Shown here in pieces: positions 1 through 7,902 of a stretch of DNA of 17,350 bases (position 1 is its first letter; each line of letters opens with the position of its first letter). This DNA comes from CBDTYW01 sp965364735 (GTDB lineage Bacteria; Actinomycetota; Nitriliruptoria; Nitriliruptorales; Nitriliruptoraceae): NCBI GenBank assembly GCA_965364735.1, contig CBDTYW010000053.1, positions 1 through 17,350 of the forward strand, read 5' to 3'. The translations under genes were made by a program, and so were the position numbers. The notes beneath the pieces are model-generated. The model did no database searches, had not been told where the DNA came from, and saw only the letters and a program-made list of their open reading frames with translations.

Positions 1-782
1 AGTGGGCTCGACAGCGGGCCATCGAGACCGTCCGCCTCGTGGCCGGCTTCGACTTCCCGGACCTCGAGCAGCCACACCGCTACGTCGCGCTGAGGCCCCG
101 CGTGGAAGACCTCGTGCCCGGCGGGTCGGGCTACCCGATCGAGGACGGTCGCATCATCGACACGACGGGTCTGGACATCGACGCATCGGCATGGCCCGAG
201 CACTTCGTCGAGCATCAGGTGCGCCACTCGACGGCCCTGCACGCCCGCACCGTCGACGGCGCCACCTACCTCGTCGGCCCGATGGCTCGGTTCGCGCTCA
301 ACGCCGATCGGCTGGCCCCGGCGGCCGCCGACGTGGCACGCGAGGTCGGGCTGGTGGGAGCCCAGCGCAACCCGTTCCGGAGCATCGTCGTCCGCGCGGT
401 CGAGCTGGTCCACGCCTTCGACGAGGCGATCGCGATGATCGAGGCCTACGTCGAGCCAGACGCCTCCTGGGTCGAGGTCGAGCCGCGTGCCGGCACGGGC
501 CACGGGGTCTCCGAGGCGCCGCGAGGGGTGCTCTACCACCGGTACACCATCGACGACGAAGGGCTGATCGAGGCCGCCGTGATCGTGCCTCCGACGTCGC
601 AGAACCAGGCGGCGGTCGAGGCCGACCTGGCCGAGTTCGTGCAGGCACACCTCGAGCTCGACGACGCGGACCTGCAGTGGCGCTGCGAGCAGGCCATCCG
701 CAACTACGACCCGTGCATCTCGTGCTCGACGCACTTCCTCGACCTGACGATCGAACGGTCGTCGACGGCTCCTTCGTCATGA
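1..782 (+). CDS. [NiFe]-hydrogenase large subunit, group 3 (3'-terminal part)
   Basis: The open frame enters from the window edge (first full codon at base 3), so only about the last 259 residues are visible. Known role of the family: the large subunit carries the Ni-Fe(CN)2CO centre that splits or makes H2, and group 3 enzymes are cytoplasmic and work with NAD(P)-reducing partners. Seen: a GVSEAPRG block (about 509-532), a PTSQN segment (about 591-605) and the C-terminal DPCISCSTH motif at 708-734, whose two cysteines (714-716 and 723-725) are the usual pair binding nickel and bridging iron. Fifteen residues follow the histidine; this is the tail normally removed by a maturation endopeptidase, which is encoded next with an ATGA overlap. 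The DPCxSCxTH form and TEAPRG-like block suggest group 3b or 3d; the diaphorase and small-subunit genes that would decide lie outside the window. Confidence 0.92.
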   Translation, partial: WARQRAIETVRLVAGFDFPDLEQPHRYVALRPRVEDLVPGGSGYPIEDGRIIDTTGLDIDASAWPEHFVEHQVRHSTALHARTVDGATYLVGPMARFALNADRLAPAAADVAREVGLVGAQRNPFRSIVVRAVELVHAFDEAIAMIEAYVEPDASWVEVEPRAGTGHGVSEAPRGVLYHRYTIDDEGLIEAAVIVPPTSQNQAAVEADLAEFVQAHLELDDADLQWRCEQAIRNYDPCISCSTHFLDLTIERSSTAPSS

Positions 783-1276
783 GCCGTCTGGTGATCGGGC
801 TGGGCCATCGCGATCGTGGCGACGACGCCGTCGGGCTCGTCGTCGCCGAGCGACTCACCGAGCTCGGGCTCGATGCGGTCGCGTGGGAGGGCTCCGAGCT
901 GGACCTGCTGGAGGTCTGGGAGACCCACGACCACGTGGTGGTGGTCGATGCCCTCGTCAGCGGCTCACCGGTGGGAACGATCCGCCGGCTCGCGGCCGAC
1001 GAGGTCGGTCCGCACGCCACCGACCTCACCGGCGGCTCACACGGCTTCGGGCTGCCGTGGCTGGTGCAGCTCGCGGAGACGCTCGGTCGCCTCCCGCCTC
1101 GGCTGGAGATCATCGCCATCGAGGCCGGTGGGTGCGAGCTGGGTCACCCGCTCCACCCGATGGTCGCACAGGCCGCCGATGCGGTCGTCGCCGATCTGGT
1201 GGCGAACAGTTCGGTGTCGGTCAGCAGCCGGCGCCCTCGATCCGGGCCTGGATGGCGTCGGCAACCGTCTGGCTGA
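779..1276 (+). CDS. Hydrogenase maturation endopeptidase (peptidase M52 family)
   Basis: A 165-residue protein starting at the ATG inside the ATGA overlap with the hydrogenase stop, hence translationally coupled to its substrate. M52 proteases recognise nickel in the finished large subunit and cleave after the His/Arg of DPCxxCxxH. Seen: an N-terminal GLGHRDRGDDAVG loop with Asp16 in place of the first nickel ligand (Glu16 in E. coli HybD), VVVVDAL with Asp57 matching HybD Asp62, and GSHGFGL with His88 matching HybD His93, then a conserved IEAGGCELG-type C-terminal block. All three expected metal ligands are present, so it looks functional. The family-like part ends near residue 145; the last 20 or so residues are Ser/Arg-rich and overlap, on the other strand, the end of the large surface-protein gene. 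Subtype (HoxW-, HyaD- or HycI-like) cannot be decided. Confidence 0.9.
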   Translation: MSRLVIGLGHRDRGDDAVGLVVAERLTELGLDAVAWEGSELDLLEVWETHDHVVVVDALVSGSPVGTIRRLAADEVGPHATDLTGGSHGFGLPWLVQLAETLGRLPPRLEIIAIEAGGCELGHPLHPMVAQAADAVVADLVANSSVSVSSRRPRSGPGWRRQPSG

Positions 1277-4200
1277 CTGCGGACGGGCCGCCGTAGACGA
1301 AGGCCAGCGCGAGCGATTCCGTGCCGCAGAGGTAGCCCTCGGTGGTGGTCTCGAGCGCGCCGGAGCGGGTCAGCATGATCGGGCCACCGTGACGGCCGGC
1401 GTGGACACCCCCGCCGAGCGAGTCGGCGAAGTTGTCCGCCCGCGACACCCCGACGTACTCGGGCGCGGCGAAGAACGCTTCGGCAACGACCTTGGCGGTC
1501 GCGAAGCGGTCCGGCCCCTGCAGCGGTCGCGCGTCCGGGTAGGCACGCGTCGCCGGGCCACCGACGGCCCAGACCTCCGAGCCCGGGTGGGCGGCGAGGT
1601 AGGCGTCGGTCGCCGGAGTGGCACGGTCCGCGCGGGTCAGGACGACCGACCCGCCTGCGAAGCCAGCGGCCGCGCCTGCGGCAAGCGCGTCCGGGAAGTC
1701 GTCGCCGCGGGCGATCAGCACGTGCGAGACGTCACCGACCGCCGCCGCCGTGAGCGCAGCGGTCTCGTAACGGTCGTCGCCAGCCAGACGTACGACGACG
1801 TAGCCCAGATCGGTCACCGCGTCCTCGACCGCCTGGGACAGCGCCGCAGTGCCGCCGAGCAGGTAGACGGTTCGCCCGGCCGGGAGCACGCGCTGCAGCT
1901 CTGTGGCCGTCGCCGACGACAGGGCCGCCGGGCGGGTCAGCAGCAGGGGTCCGCTGCGACGGATCGCCAGCGGCGTGCCCGCCAAGGCGTCAGCGAAGAC
2001 GTCCGAGCGGGCCAGCACGGCGATCTCGGCTCCTCCGTCTCTGAACGCTGCGTCGGAGATCACCGCACCGGTCGCGATCCGGTCCTCTCCGCCCAGGCGG
2101 GTGCCGGCGGCGAGCAGGATCGTGTCCGTGCTGGTGGATGAGACGTTGCCGGCGCGGTCGCGGAACTGGACGTGCACGACCGCGTGTGCTCCGGGCGCGA
2201 CGTCACCGAGGTCCCAGCCAGCGACCGTCGCGGCGAACGGACCCCAGGCGACGCCGGACAGGTCCGGGTCATTCGAGATCCGCATCTCGAGCTCGGTGGT
2301 GTCGTCACCGATCGCGCCGGGGGTGGGCGGTCCACCGTCGCCCTCGTCGCCGGTGTCATCAGCGCTGAGCTGCAGATCGACGGTCGTGTCCGACGTGGTT
2401 GCCGCGCCCCCATCGATCTGGACAGAGCCCTCCGGCGCGAACGGGTCAGCGAGGACGATGATCTCGGGAGCGTCGAGCGGAGGTCCGACGTTGCCGTCCG
2501 GCGTCCGCGGCACGAGCGTGTAGACGCAGCGCTGACCGGGAGCCACGTCGCGGTCGAGGAACAGCGTCGAGGTCCGGCCGGTGAACACGCGCACGGTGAG
2601 ACCGCACGTGCGCGTGAGGTCGTACACGACCTTCTCGTCCTGGTCGTCGGTCCAGCGCACCACCACCAGCGGGCCCTCTGCGTCACGCGACGGACGAGCG
2701 TCGAACCACGTGACGGGGACGGGATCATCGTCGGACGGGTCGAGGGGTCGCCCGGGCGTGCCGGTGGGCTTGCAGTCGGCGTTCGGGAATCCGAGCTCGC
2801 TTCCGTCGGACTCACCGCCGTCGTCGCTGTCCGCGTCGAAGGGGTCGGTGCCGAGCAGGAGCTCGCAGCGCGTGGTCACGCCGTCGCGGTCGGGGTCCTT
2901 GCCGGCGTCGGTCGGGTCTTCGGGGTCGAGCCGCGGATCACGCTGCTCGAAGGTGTCCGGGAGCCCGTCCTTGTCGCCGTCGGTCCCGCGCAGCAGGGCG
3001 AACGACGCCTGCGCCTCGCGGCGGACGTCACCGCTGATGCCGACGACGTCGACCAGGTGGCTGCCGACGACGGCAGGTGCCTCGCCCTCCGCCGGGTCCG
3101 TCGCCGTGACGTCTCCCTCAGACGTCGCGCGGTAGTGGCCGCCGTAGACGCCGTCGTCCGCGGCGCCATCGCCGTGGCCGCCGTCGTCGCGCAGCGCGAT
3201 CACGTTGACCTGACCGCTCGGGCTCGTCACCCGGGCAACGACCGTGCCGCCGACGACCGGCCCGCCGGGCCGGCTGAACGAGGCCAGGATCGGCACGACC
3301 GAGCCAGCCGCGTCGTCGGCCGCGGCGCCGGTGTACGCGTGCAGCTCGAAGAGGCTGTCGACCTGAGCGGTGACGAGGTACTCGACGGGCAGGTCGCCGA
3401 CCAGCACCGTCCAGGTTCCGGGCTTCGGCGTCGGGACTGTCCAGACCTGGTTGCGACCATCCGCCCCAGCGCGGAGTCGCGCGACCGGAACGACCTGGGA
3501 GTCCGGGTCCAGCAGGGCGACGTCCGGACCGATCTTGAGCAGCTCCTGCCATGCGAGGCTGAGGACGAGCTCATCGGCGCTGTCGTCGACGAAGAACGTG
3601 AAGCGCTGGCGCTCGGCGGTCTGGAACTCGAGGTTGTCGATCGCGAACTCCTGACCGCCGATCGCGAAGCTGGTGATGGCGCCGGTGACGACGACCTCGC
3701 CGAGGCCCGTCCCCTGGTCGAACGTGACGGCCACCGCAGCGCCGCCCACGGTCGCTCCGTCGAGCTCCGTCAGGTCCCCGACGGCCCGGAGGTCCCCGTT
3801 GACCTCGAGGTTCTCGCTGCCACCCTGGTCCTCGAACACGATGCCCAGCCGGCAGGCGCCGTCCGGCAGCAGCGGTCGGATCCGTACGTTGTTCGTCCCG
3901 ACGTCAGCGCTGTCGATGCCCGCTGAGCGGGTGAAGGCGAAGCCGCTGCTGGTCGACTGGCCGTTGCCGAAGTCGAAGCTGTCGACCACGTGGGTGACGC
4001 CGTCGGACACGAAGGACGTCTTCACCGCGTAGGTGTCGGCGGCCGGAGTCAGCGTCTCGTAGGAAACGCGGACCGACTCATCGCTGCACTCATCGGAGCC
4101 ACGAGCGCCGTCGCCGTCGGCGGCGAACACGCGCTGACGGCCGGAGGTCTTCGTCGCGGCGAAGTCGTAGAGGCGGCCGACGTTGTTCTCCCAGCCGATC

Positions 4201-6500
4201 ACGCCGCTCGAGGCGCCGCTGCCGCCGCCGGTCCCGGTGCTGCCGCCGGCGGTTGCCCCGCCGACCCCCACGTCACCGACCGTCGGTGCGTAGTCGTACG
4301 ACCCGCCCGCCACGACGGCCGAGATCTGCTGCATGAGCGGTTCGTTGGCCTCCGGCCCGAGCGCCACGGCGTGAACTGCGCAGCCGTTGTCAGCCACCTG
4401 GTCACGCACGTCGGCCCACAGGTCCGGCTCGTTCTCATGACCGTCGGACAGCAGGACGAAGCTGCAGACGTGCGTCGAGTCTCCGCGGTCGTCCTGTGCG
4501 GTCGCGGCGGTGCGCATGCCGTCGCCGATGGACGTCCGCGCCGCCGGGCTCTCGTTGCCGATCGCAGTGATGAGATCGCCGCGATGGCCGCCGGCGCCGG
4601 CGGGGTCGAGCTGCTCACGCAAGGTCGCGTCGGTGTCGAACGCGACGAACGCACCTTGGTCGTCGTCGGCGAGCTGGTTGACGAAGAGGTTCGCAGCGTT
4701 TCGGGCTGCCTGGATCTTGCCGTCGTCGCCCATCGAGCCGGAACGGTCGAGCACGATGACGGTGTCCTGGGCGCGCTCGACGTACAGCACCGACTGCGCG
4801 TTGGTGTCGGACTCCGCCCCGAGGTCGACGCGCAGGTCGTAGAACAGCCCGGTCTGGGCGCCGTCGGCGTCGGACGGCGCCTGCACGAGCAGCCAGTAGT
4901 CGTCGAGGACGTACGTCGAGGTGACCACGGTCGCGGGGATGGCCGCCCCGCCACCGACCGGCGTCAGGGTCACGGAGAAGTCATCGCCGAGCAGGCCCGC
5001 GACCGGGCTGCCGGCGGCGTCGACCGACAGGCGCGTGATGAACGACCGCGGGTTGTCGGCCGTGCCGACGCTCGCGAACGCGGCCGTCGTCGGCGAGGTG
5101 ATGGTGACGGACGGATCGACGCAGCCGGCCGTGACGTCAACGGTGCCGGCCGACTCGCGGCCGACGACGAGCAGCGCGAGGCGATCGAGCCCATCGGTTC
5201 GAATCGTCCTCGACCACTGCGTGCCGGTGGACTCCCACCCCCCGACCCAGGCGCCGGAGTCCGCGGCCATCAGCGAGGTCGTGAACGTGGTGCCGCGACC
5301 ATCGAAGTCCGCGCGCAGGAAGTCGCACGACGGGTTGGTGTACTCGCGGAAGTTGACCGACCGCGGGTTGACCGACACAGCCGTCGTGTTCGGGTAGGTC
5401 GGCGCCGCCGTGATGACCGGATGACCCGAGAGCTGGTTCGCGGTGGTCGAGATCTCGGCATCGGTGAAGCCCAGCGGGGCGGGCGGGCTGAAGCGGTTCG
5501 CCCAGAGCGACTGCGCGTAGGCCGTGAAGCTCGCGTAGAAGCTGGAGCCGTTCGCCGCGATGAAGTCATTGGTGGCATCGAGCTCGGTCGCTGCGACCGA
5601 CAGCTCGTCGTAGAACTCCTCGACCGCGTCCCAGCCGATCTGTGGCTCCACGTCGCCGGGGGTTGCGAACCGATCGAACAGGTAGGTCCAGAACAGCACC
5701 GATCGGTAGGTGGTGTTCTCGAGCTGGTTGGTGCGGTCGGACTCGCTACCGAGGATCCCGTTGACCTCGGGCATGAAGAAGCCGCCGGCGCTCGCATCCA
5801 TCGCCGGGTCGATGCGGTCCTCGATGGCGCGCGAGATGCCTTCGCCGTAGAACGACGCCCAGCCGATCGTGCCGTCGAGCCGACCCTGGATCAGGTGCAT
5901 CGACTCGTGCTCGGCGAGCAGGCGGCGCAGGAGCAGCCCATTGACCACCAGCTCGTCGTCCCAGTACAGGGTGTCGGGGTAGATGACGCCGCCACCACGT
6001 GGGTCTTCGGCGATCAGCACCTCCATCGTGTCGTCGCTGCCGGTCAGCGGAGAGATGCCCTCGTCGATGTAGAAGGCCAGGGCGTCCAGCGTCTCGTCAC
6101 CGACCGACACGGCGACGACGTTGTCACCGTCAGCGTTGTCGTTGTCGGGCAGCTCGTGCTCGCAACGACCCGCTCCGTCGGCGGCGGTGCACTGATTCGT
6201 GTTCGCTGCGAGCGCAGCCTCCCGGTAGTAGACGAGCACCCCGTACGTTGTGCCGTCGATCTCCTGGGACGCCTGATAGCACTGGTCCAGCGTGACCTGC
6301 TTCCCGCGGACCGTGGCGGTCCTCGACGCTTGACAGTCGTCCACAGCAGCAGCCGGGATCGCCGTCAGCGCCGTGACCAGCCCGGCCACCAGCGCGACCA
6401 CCAGGCCGACGACGCCCCGTGGGCGCCGTCGTGTCGCAGCTCCTCGGCGCGGCTCGACACGGGTCTGCATGGCCCCTGTCTGCGTCGTCCCGATCTCCAT
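1221..6500 (-). CDS. Giant exported protein: HExxH metallopeptidase-like, VWA, Ca-binding repeats, three CWB2 repeats
   Basis: A 1759-residue protein. I chose the ATG at 6498-6500 because GAAGGGG lies 8 bases upstream; an open frame continues to 6560 but without a convincing site. Domains in order: basic start and hydrophobic signal peptide (about 29-52, cleavage near AAA|VDDC); a metallopeptidase-like region with HESMH at 198-202 and GEG Glu220 as a likely third zinc ligand (gluzincin-like spacing); a VWA domain (about 578-760) with MIDAS DRSGSM at 585-590 and SDG Asp686; a Gly/Ser/Thr linker; several beta-rich segments; Asp-rich thrombospondin-3-like calcium repeats (about 1170-1235); Fn3/Ig-like segments; and three CWB2 repeats (about 1467-1759), which in Firmicutes and Actinobacteria anchor proteins non-covalently to cell-wall polymers. 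Inference: a surface protease or adhesin with metal-dependent ligand binding. Peptidase substrate and activity are unknown; the metallopeptidase call rests on the HExxH and GEG motifs only. Confidence 0.88.
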   Translation of the reverse strand: MEIGTTQTGAMQTRVEPRRGAATRRRPRGVVGLVVALVAGLVTALTAIPAAAVDDCQASRTATVRGKQVTLDQCYQASQEIDGTTYGVLVYYREAALAANTNQCTAADGAGRCEHELPDNDNADGDNVVAVSVGDETLDALAFYIDEGISPLTGSDDTMEVLIAEDPRGGGVIYPDTLYWDDELVVNGLLLRRLLAEHESMHLIQGRLDGTIGWASFYGEGISRAIEDRIDPAMDASAGGFFMPEVNGILGSESDRTNQLENTTYRSVLFWTYLFDRFATPGDVEPQIGWDAVEEFYDELSVAATELDATNDFIAANGSSFYASFTAYAQSLWANRFSPPAPLGFTDAEISTTANQLSGHPVITAAPTYPNTTAVSVNPRSVNFREYTNPSCDFLRADFDGRGTTFTTSLMAADSGAWVGGWESTGTQWSRTIRTDGLDRLALLVVGRESAGTVDVTAGCVDPSVTITSPTTAAFASVGTADNPRSFITRLSVDAAGSPVAGLLGDDFSVTLTPVGGGAAIPATVVTSTYVLDDYWLLVQAPSDADGAQTGLFYDLRVDLGAESDTNAQSVLYVERAQDTVIVLDRSGSMGDDGKIQAARNAANLFVNQLADDDQGAFVAFDTDATLREQLDPAGAGGHRGDLITAIGNESPAARTSIGDGMRTAATAQDDRGDSTHVCSFVLLSDGHENEPDLWADVRDQVADNGCAVHAVALGPEANEPLMQQISAVVAGGSYDYAPTVGDVGVGGATAGGSTGTGGGSGASSGVIGWENNVGRLYDFAATKTSGRQRVFAADGDGARGSDECSDESVRVSYETLTPAADTYAVKTSFVSDGVTHVVDSFDFGNGQSTSSGFAFTRSAGIDSADVGTNNVRIRPLLPDGACRLGIVFEDQGGSENLEVNGDLRAVGDLTELDGATVGGAAVAVTFDQGTGLGEVVVTGAITSFAIGGQEFAIDNLEFQTAERQRFTFFVDDSADELVLSLAWQELLKIGPDVALLDPDSQVVPVARLRAGADGRNQVWTVPTPKPGTWTVLVGDLPVEYLVTAQVDSLFELHAYTGAAADDAAGSVVPILASFSRPGGPVVGGTVVARVTSPSGQVNVIALRDDGGHGDGAADDGVYGGHYRATSEGDVTATDPAEGEAPAVVGSHLVDVVGISGDVRREAQASFALLRGTDGDKDGLPDTFEQRDPRLDPEDPTDAGKDPDRDGVTTRCELLLGTDPFDADSDDGGESDGSELGFPNADCKPTGTPGRPLDPSDDDPVPVTWFDARPSRDAEGPLVVVRWTDDQDEKVVYDLTRTCGLTVRVFTGRTSTLFLDRDVAPGQRCVYTLVPRTPDGNVGPPLDAPEIIVLADPFAPEGSVQIDGGAATTSDTTVDLQLSADDTGDEGDGGPPTPGAIGDDTTELEMRISNDPDLSGVAWGPFAATVAGWDLGDVAPGAHAVVHVQFRDRAGNVSSTSTDTILLAAGTRLGGEDRIATGAVISDAAFRDGGAEIAVLARSDVFADALAGTPLAIRRSGPLLLTRPAALSSATATELQRVLPAGRTVYLLGGTAALSQAVEDAVTDLGYVVVRLAGDDRYETAALTAAAVGDVSHVLIARGDDFPDALAAGAAAGFAGGSVVLTRADRATPATDAYLAAHPGSEVWAVGGPATRAYPDARPLQGPDRFATAKVVAEAFFAAPEYVGVSRADNFADSLGGGVHAGRHGGPIMLTRSGALETTTEGYLCGTESLALAFVYGGPSAVSQTVADAIQARIEGAGC

Positions 6501-6777
6501 CAGCGCTGCCCCTTCACGCGTGGCCGTTCGGGCACCCACTCCACACCGGATTCCCGGCATCGTCCACGAATCGCCACCTCATGCCTGCATGAGCGCGCGG
6601 GGCACGGCCGTTTGTCCGTTCGGCGGCGACGAGCCTCATGGGCTCTCAGGCTCCGTCCAGCCGTCTGCGAGCCGAACGACGATCCCACGTGTGCGTCCAC
6701 CCGTGCACAGCATGAGCACAGGAAGCTCGTGCACGATCACCTCACGAACGACCGCTGCGCTCTCGAAGGCTCCTCTC
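6501..6777. promoter_or_regulatory. Divergent upstream region with small dyads and repeats
   Basis: This 277-base gap separates the outward-facing surface-protein and YHYH-lipoprotein genes and must hold both promoters. No clear -35/-10 pair was recognised. Visible small structures: a dyad with TCATGC and GCATGA arms at 6579-6592; GTTCGGC (6618-6624) repeated inverted as GCCGAAC (6671-6677); a GAGCC/GGCTC hairpin at 6631-6645 with a second GGCTC at 6649-6653; and two CGTGCAC copies at 6702-6708 and 6728-6734. Any could be operator half-sites, but each is short enough to arise by chance in GC-rich DNA. Confidence 0.35.
6508..6515 (-). promoter_or_regulatory. Ribosome binding site fixing the start of the giant surface protein
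   Basis: Read on the minus strand this is GAAGGGG followed by 8 bases and ATG at 6500. No comparable site precedes the upstream ATG at 6560, and the signal peptide sits at a normal distance from the 6500 start. Confidence 0.6.
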
Positions 6778-7839
6778 ATGCTGTTCACCAACCGCAACCG
6801 GCATCGCGTTGCCGCGATGGGTGCCACCTTGGCGCTGCTCGCGACCGCCTGCGGCGGGACCGACGACACGGCCAGCATCTCTGAAGCAACCGCCACGGCC
6901 ACCGAGACTCCGGGCGAGCTCGTCGCGGCCGCCACCGCCGTCGACCTCTTCATGGACGGTGCCCTCGCCAGCGACATCGTCACCGTCGACTGCACGCTCT
7001 CGGACGGCACCGAGACGTCCTGCTACGAGATCACCGTCGTCGGGTCCCCGGTTGACGAAGCGATCGGCCCGTTCTGCCCGACGACGACGACGACGTCCGC
7101 GGACGACGCCGGCATCTGGCTCGACGGCGAGAACCTCTACGACGCCGACGGTCAGTTCATCGTCGACCTGCCCGAGATCTACGACGACGAGAACTGGCAC
7201 CTGCACGACGACGACGGCCATGTCCATGTCACTGACACGCCCGAAGCGTTCGCCGCAGCGGCACGCCCCGACGTCGCTGAGGAGTACCAGAACTACTGCG
7301 TCGAGGGCCGTATCGAATGGCTCGACGACGGGGAGCCGATCACCTCGACCGTGCAGATCCCGACGACGCCCGTCCTGACCGGCACGCCGTCCGCTGCGGG
7401 CGGCAACCTCGGCGTGACGTTCAACGGCGTGATCATCGCCGAATCGGCTCCGGTCGACGCGATCCTCGGCGCGTACACGATCGCCGCGTTCGACGACTGC
7501 GGCGGACACATCAACCCGATCGACGGCTACCACCTGCATGCCGCCACGGGTTGCTCCGAGGTGGGCGACACCGCCGAAGGCGAGACTGCTCCCTTCGCGC
7601 TCGCGATGGATGGCTTCACCGTCCACAGCCCGCTCGATGACGGACAGGTCGCAGACGTTGACCTCGACGACTGCAACGGTCACACCACCGACGAGCTCGG
7701 CTACCACTACCACGCGAACCAGCCCCAGGAGAACGGCGTGCTGACCTGCTACCTCGGAGCAACCGTCGGCGGTGCCACCGGCGGTCCGGGCGGTGGACTC
7801 CCGGGCGGTCCTCCCCCGGGCGGTGCACCCACCGGCTGA
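6778..7839 (+). CDS. YHYH-domain lipoprotein
   Basis: A 353-residue protein. The ATG at 6778 is preferred over in-frame upstream codons because GAAGGC lies just upstream and a lipoprotein signal follows at once: basic start, hydrophobic core and lipobox LATAC with Cys25, implying attachment to the outer face of the membrane. After a Thr/Ala-rich stretch comes a Cys-containing region and a His/Asp-rich patch (NWHLHDDDGHVHV, from residue 139), which looks like a metal-binding surface. The C-terminal half (about 200-330) carries the YHYH domain: GVTFNGV, DDCGGHINPIDGYHLHA, ALAMDGF and DDCNGH followed by GYHYHAN. The YHYH family has no established biochemical function; the conserved His and Cys suggest metal or redox chemistry, which is inference. 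The tail is Gly/Pro-rich repeats (about 332-353). It is transcribed divergently from the giant surface protein, so the two may share regulation. Confidence 0.88.
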   Translation: MLFTNRNRHRVAAMGATLALLATACGGTDDTASISEATATATETPGELVAAATAVDLFMDGALASDIVTVDCTLSDGTETSCYEITVVGSPVDEAIGPFCPTTTTTSADDAGIWLDGENLYDADGQFIVDLPEIYDDENWHLHDDDGHVHVTDTPEAFAAAARPDVAEEYQNYCVEGRIEWLDDGEPITSTVQIPTTPVLTGTPSAAGGNLGVTFNGVIIAESAPVDAILGAYTIAAFDDCGGHINPIDGYHLHAATGCSEVGDTAEGETAPFALAMDGFTVHSPLDDGQVADVDLDDCNGHTTDELGYHYHANQPQENGVLTCYLGATVGGATGGPGGGLPGGPPPGGAPTG

Positions 7840-7902
7840 CCTGAGCGCTCTGAGATCGCGATCACATCTCGTCGCGGTGCCGTGAGCGGTGGCATGCCGT
7901 GG

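Noticed and set aside
2..778. In-frame upstream extension of the hydrogenase protease
   Set aside because: It overlaps the hydrogenase frame and is Arg/Pro/Gly-rich nonsense; the protease family begins at the ATG at 779.
6373..6777. Upstream in-frame extension of the YHYH lipoprotein
   Set aside because: It would bury the lipobox signal deep in the protein and overlaps the start of the divergent gene.
6585..6777. Riboswitch-like structure in the divergent region
   Set aside because: Repeats are short and no known riboswitch core (such as c-di-GMP or ydaO-type consensus) was recognised.
2172..6884. Long plus-strand open frames (2172-3926 and 3990-6884) opposite the giant surface-protein gene
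   Set aside because: They are rich in Arg, Val, Asp and Gly with no domain, while the minus frame has a signal peptide and several clear domains; GC-rich genes often lack stops on the opposite strand.
7840..7902. Possible terminator with GAGAT/ATCTC arms between the lipoprotein and AraC genes
   Set aside because: Only five paired bases and no T-tract; indistinguishable from chance.
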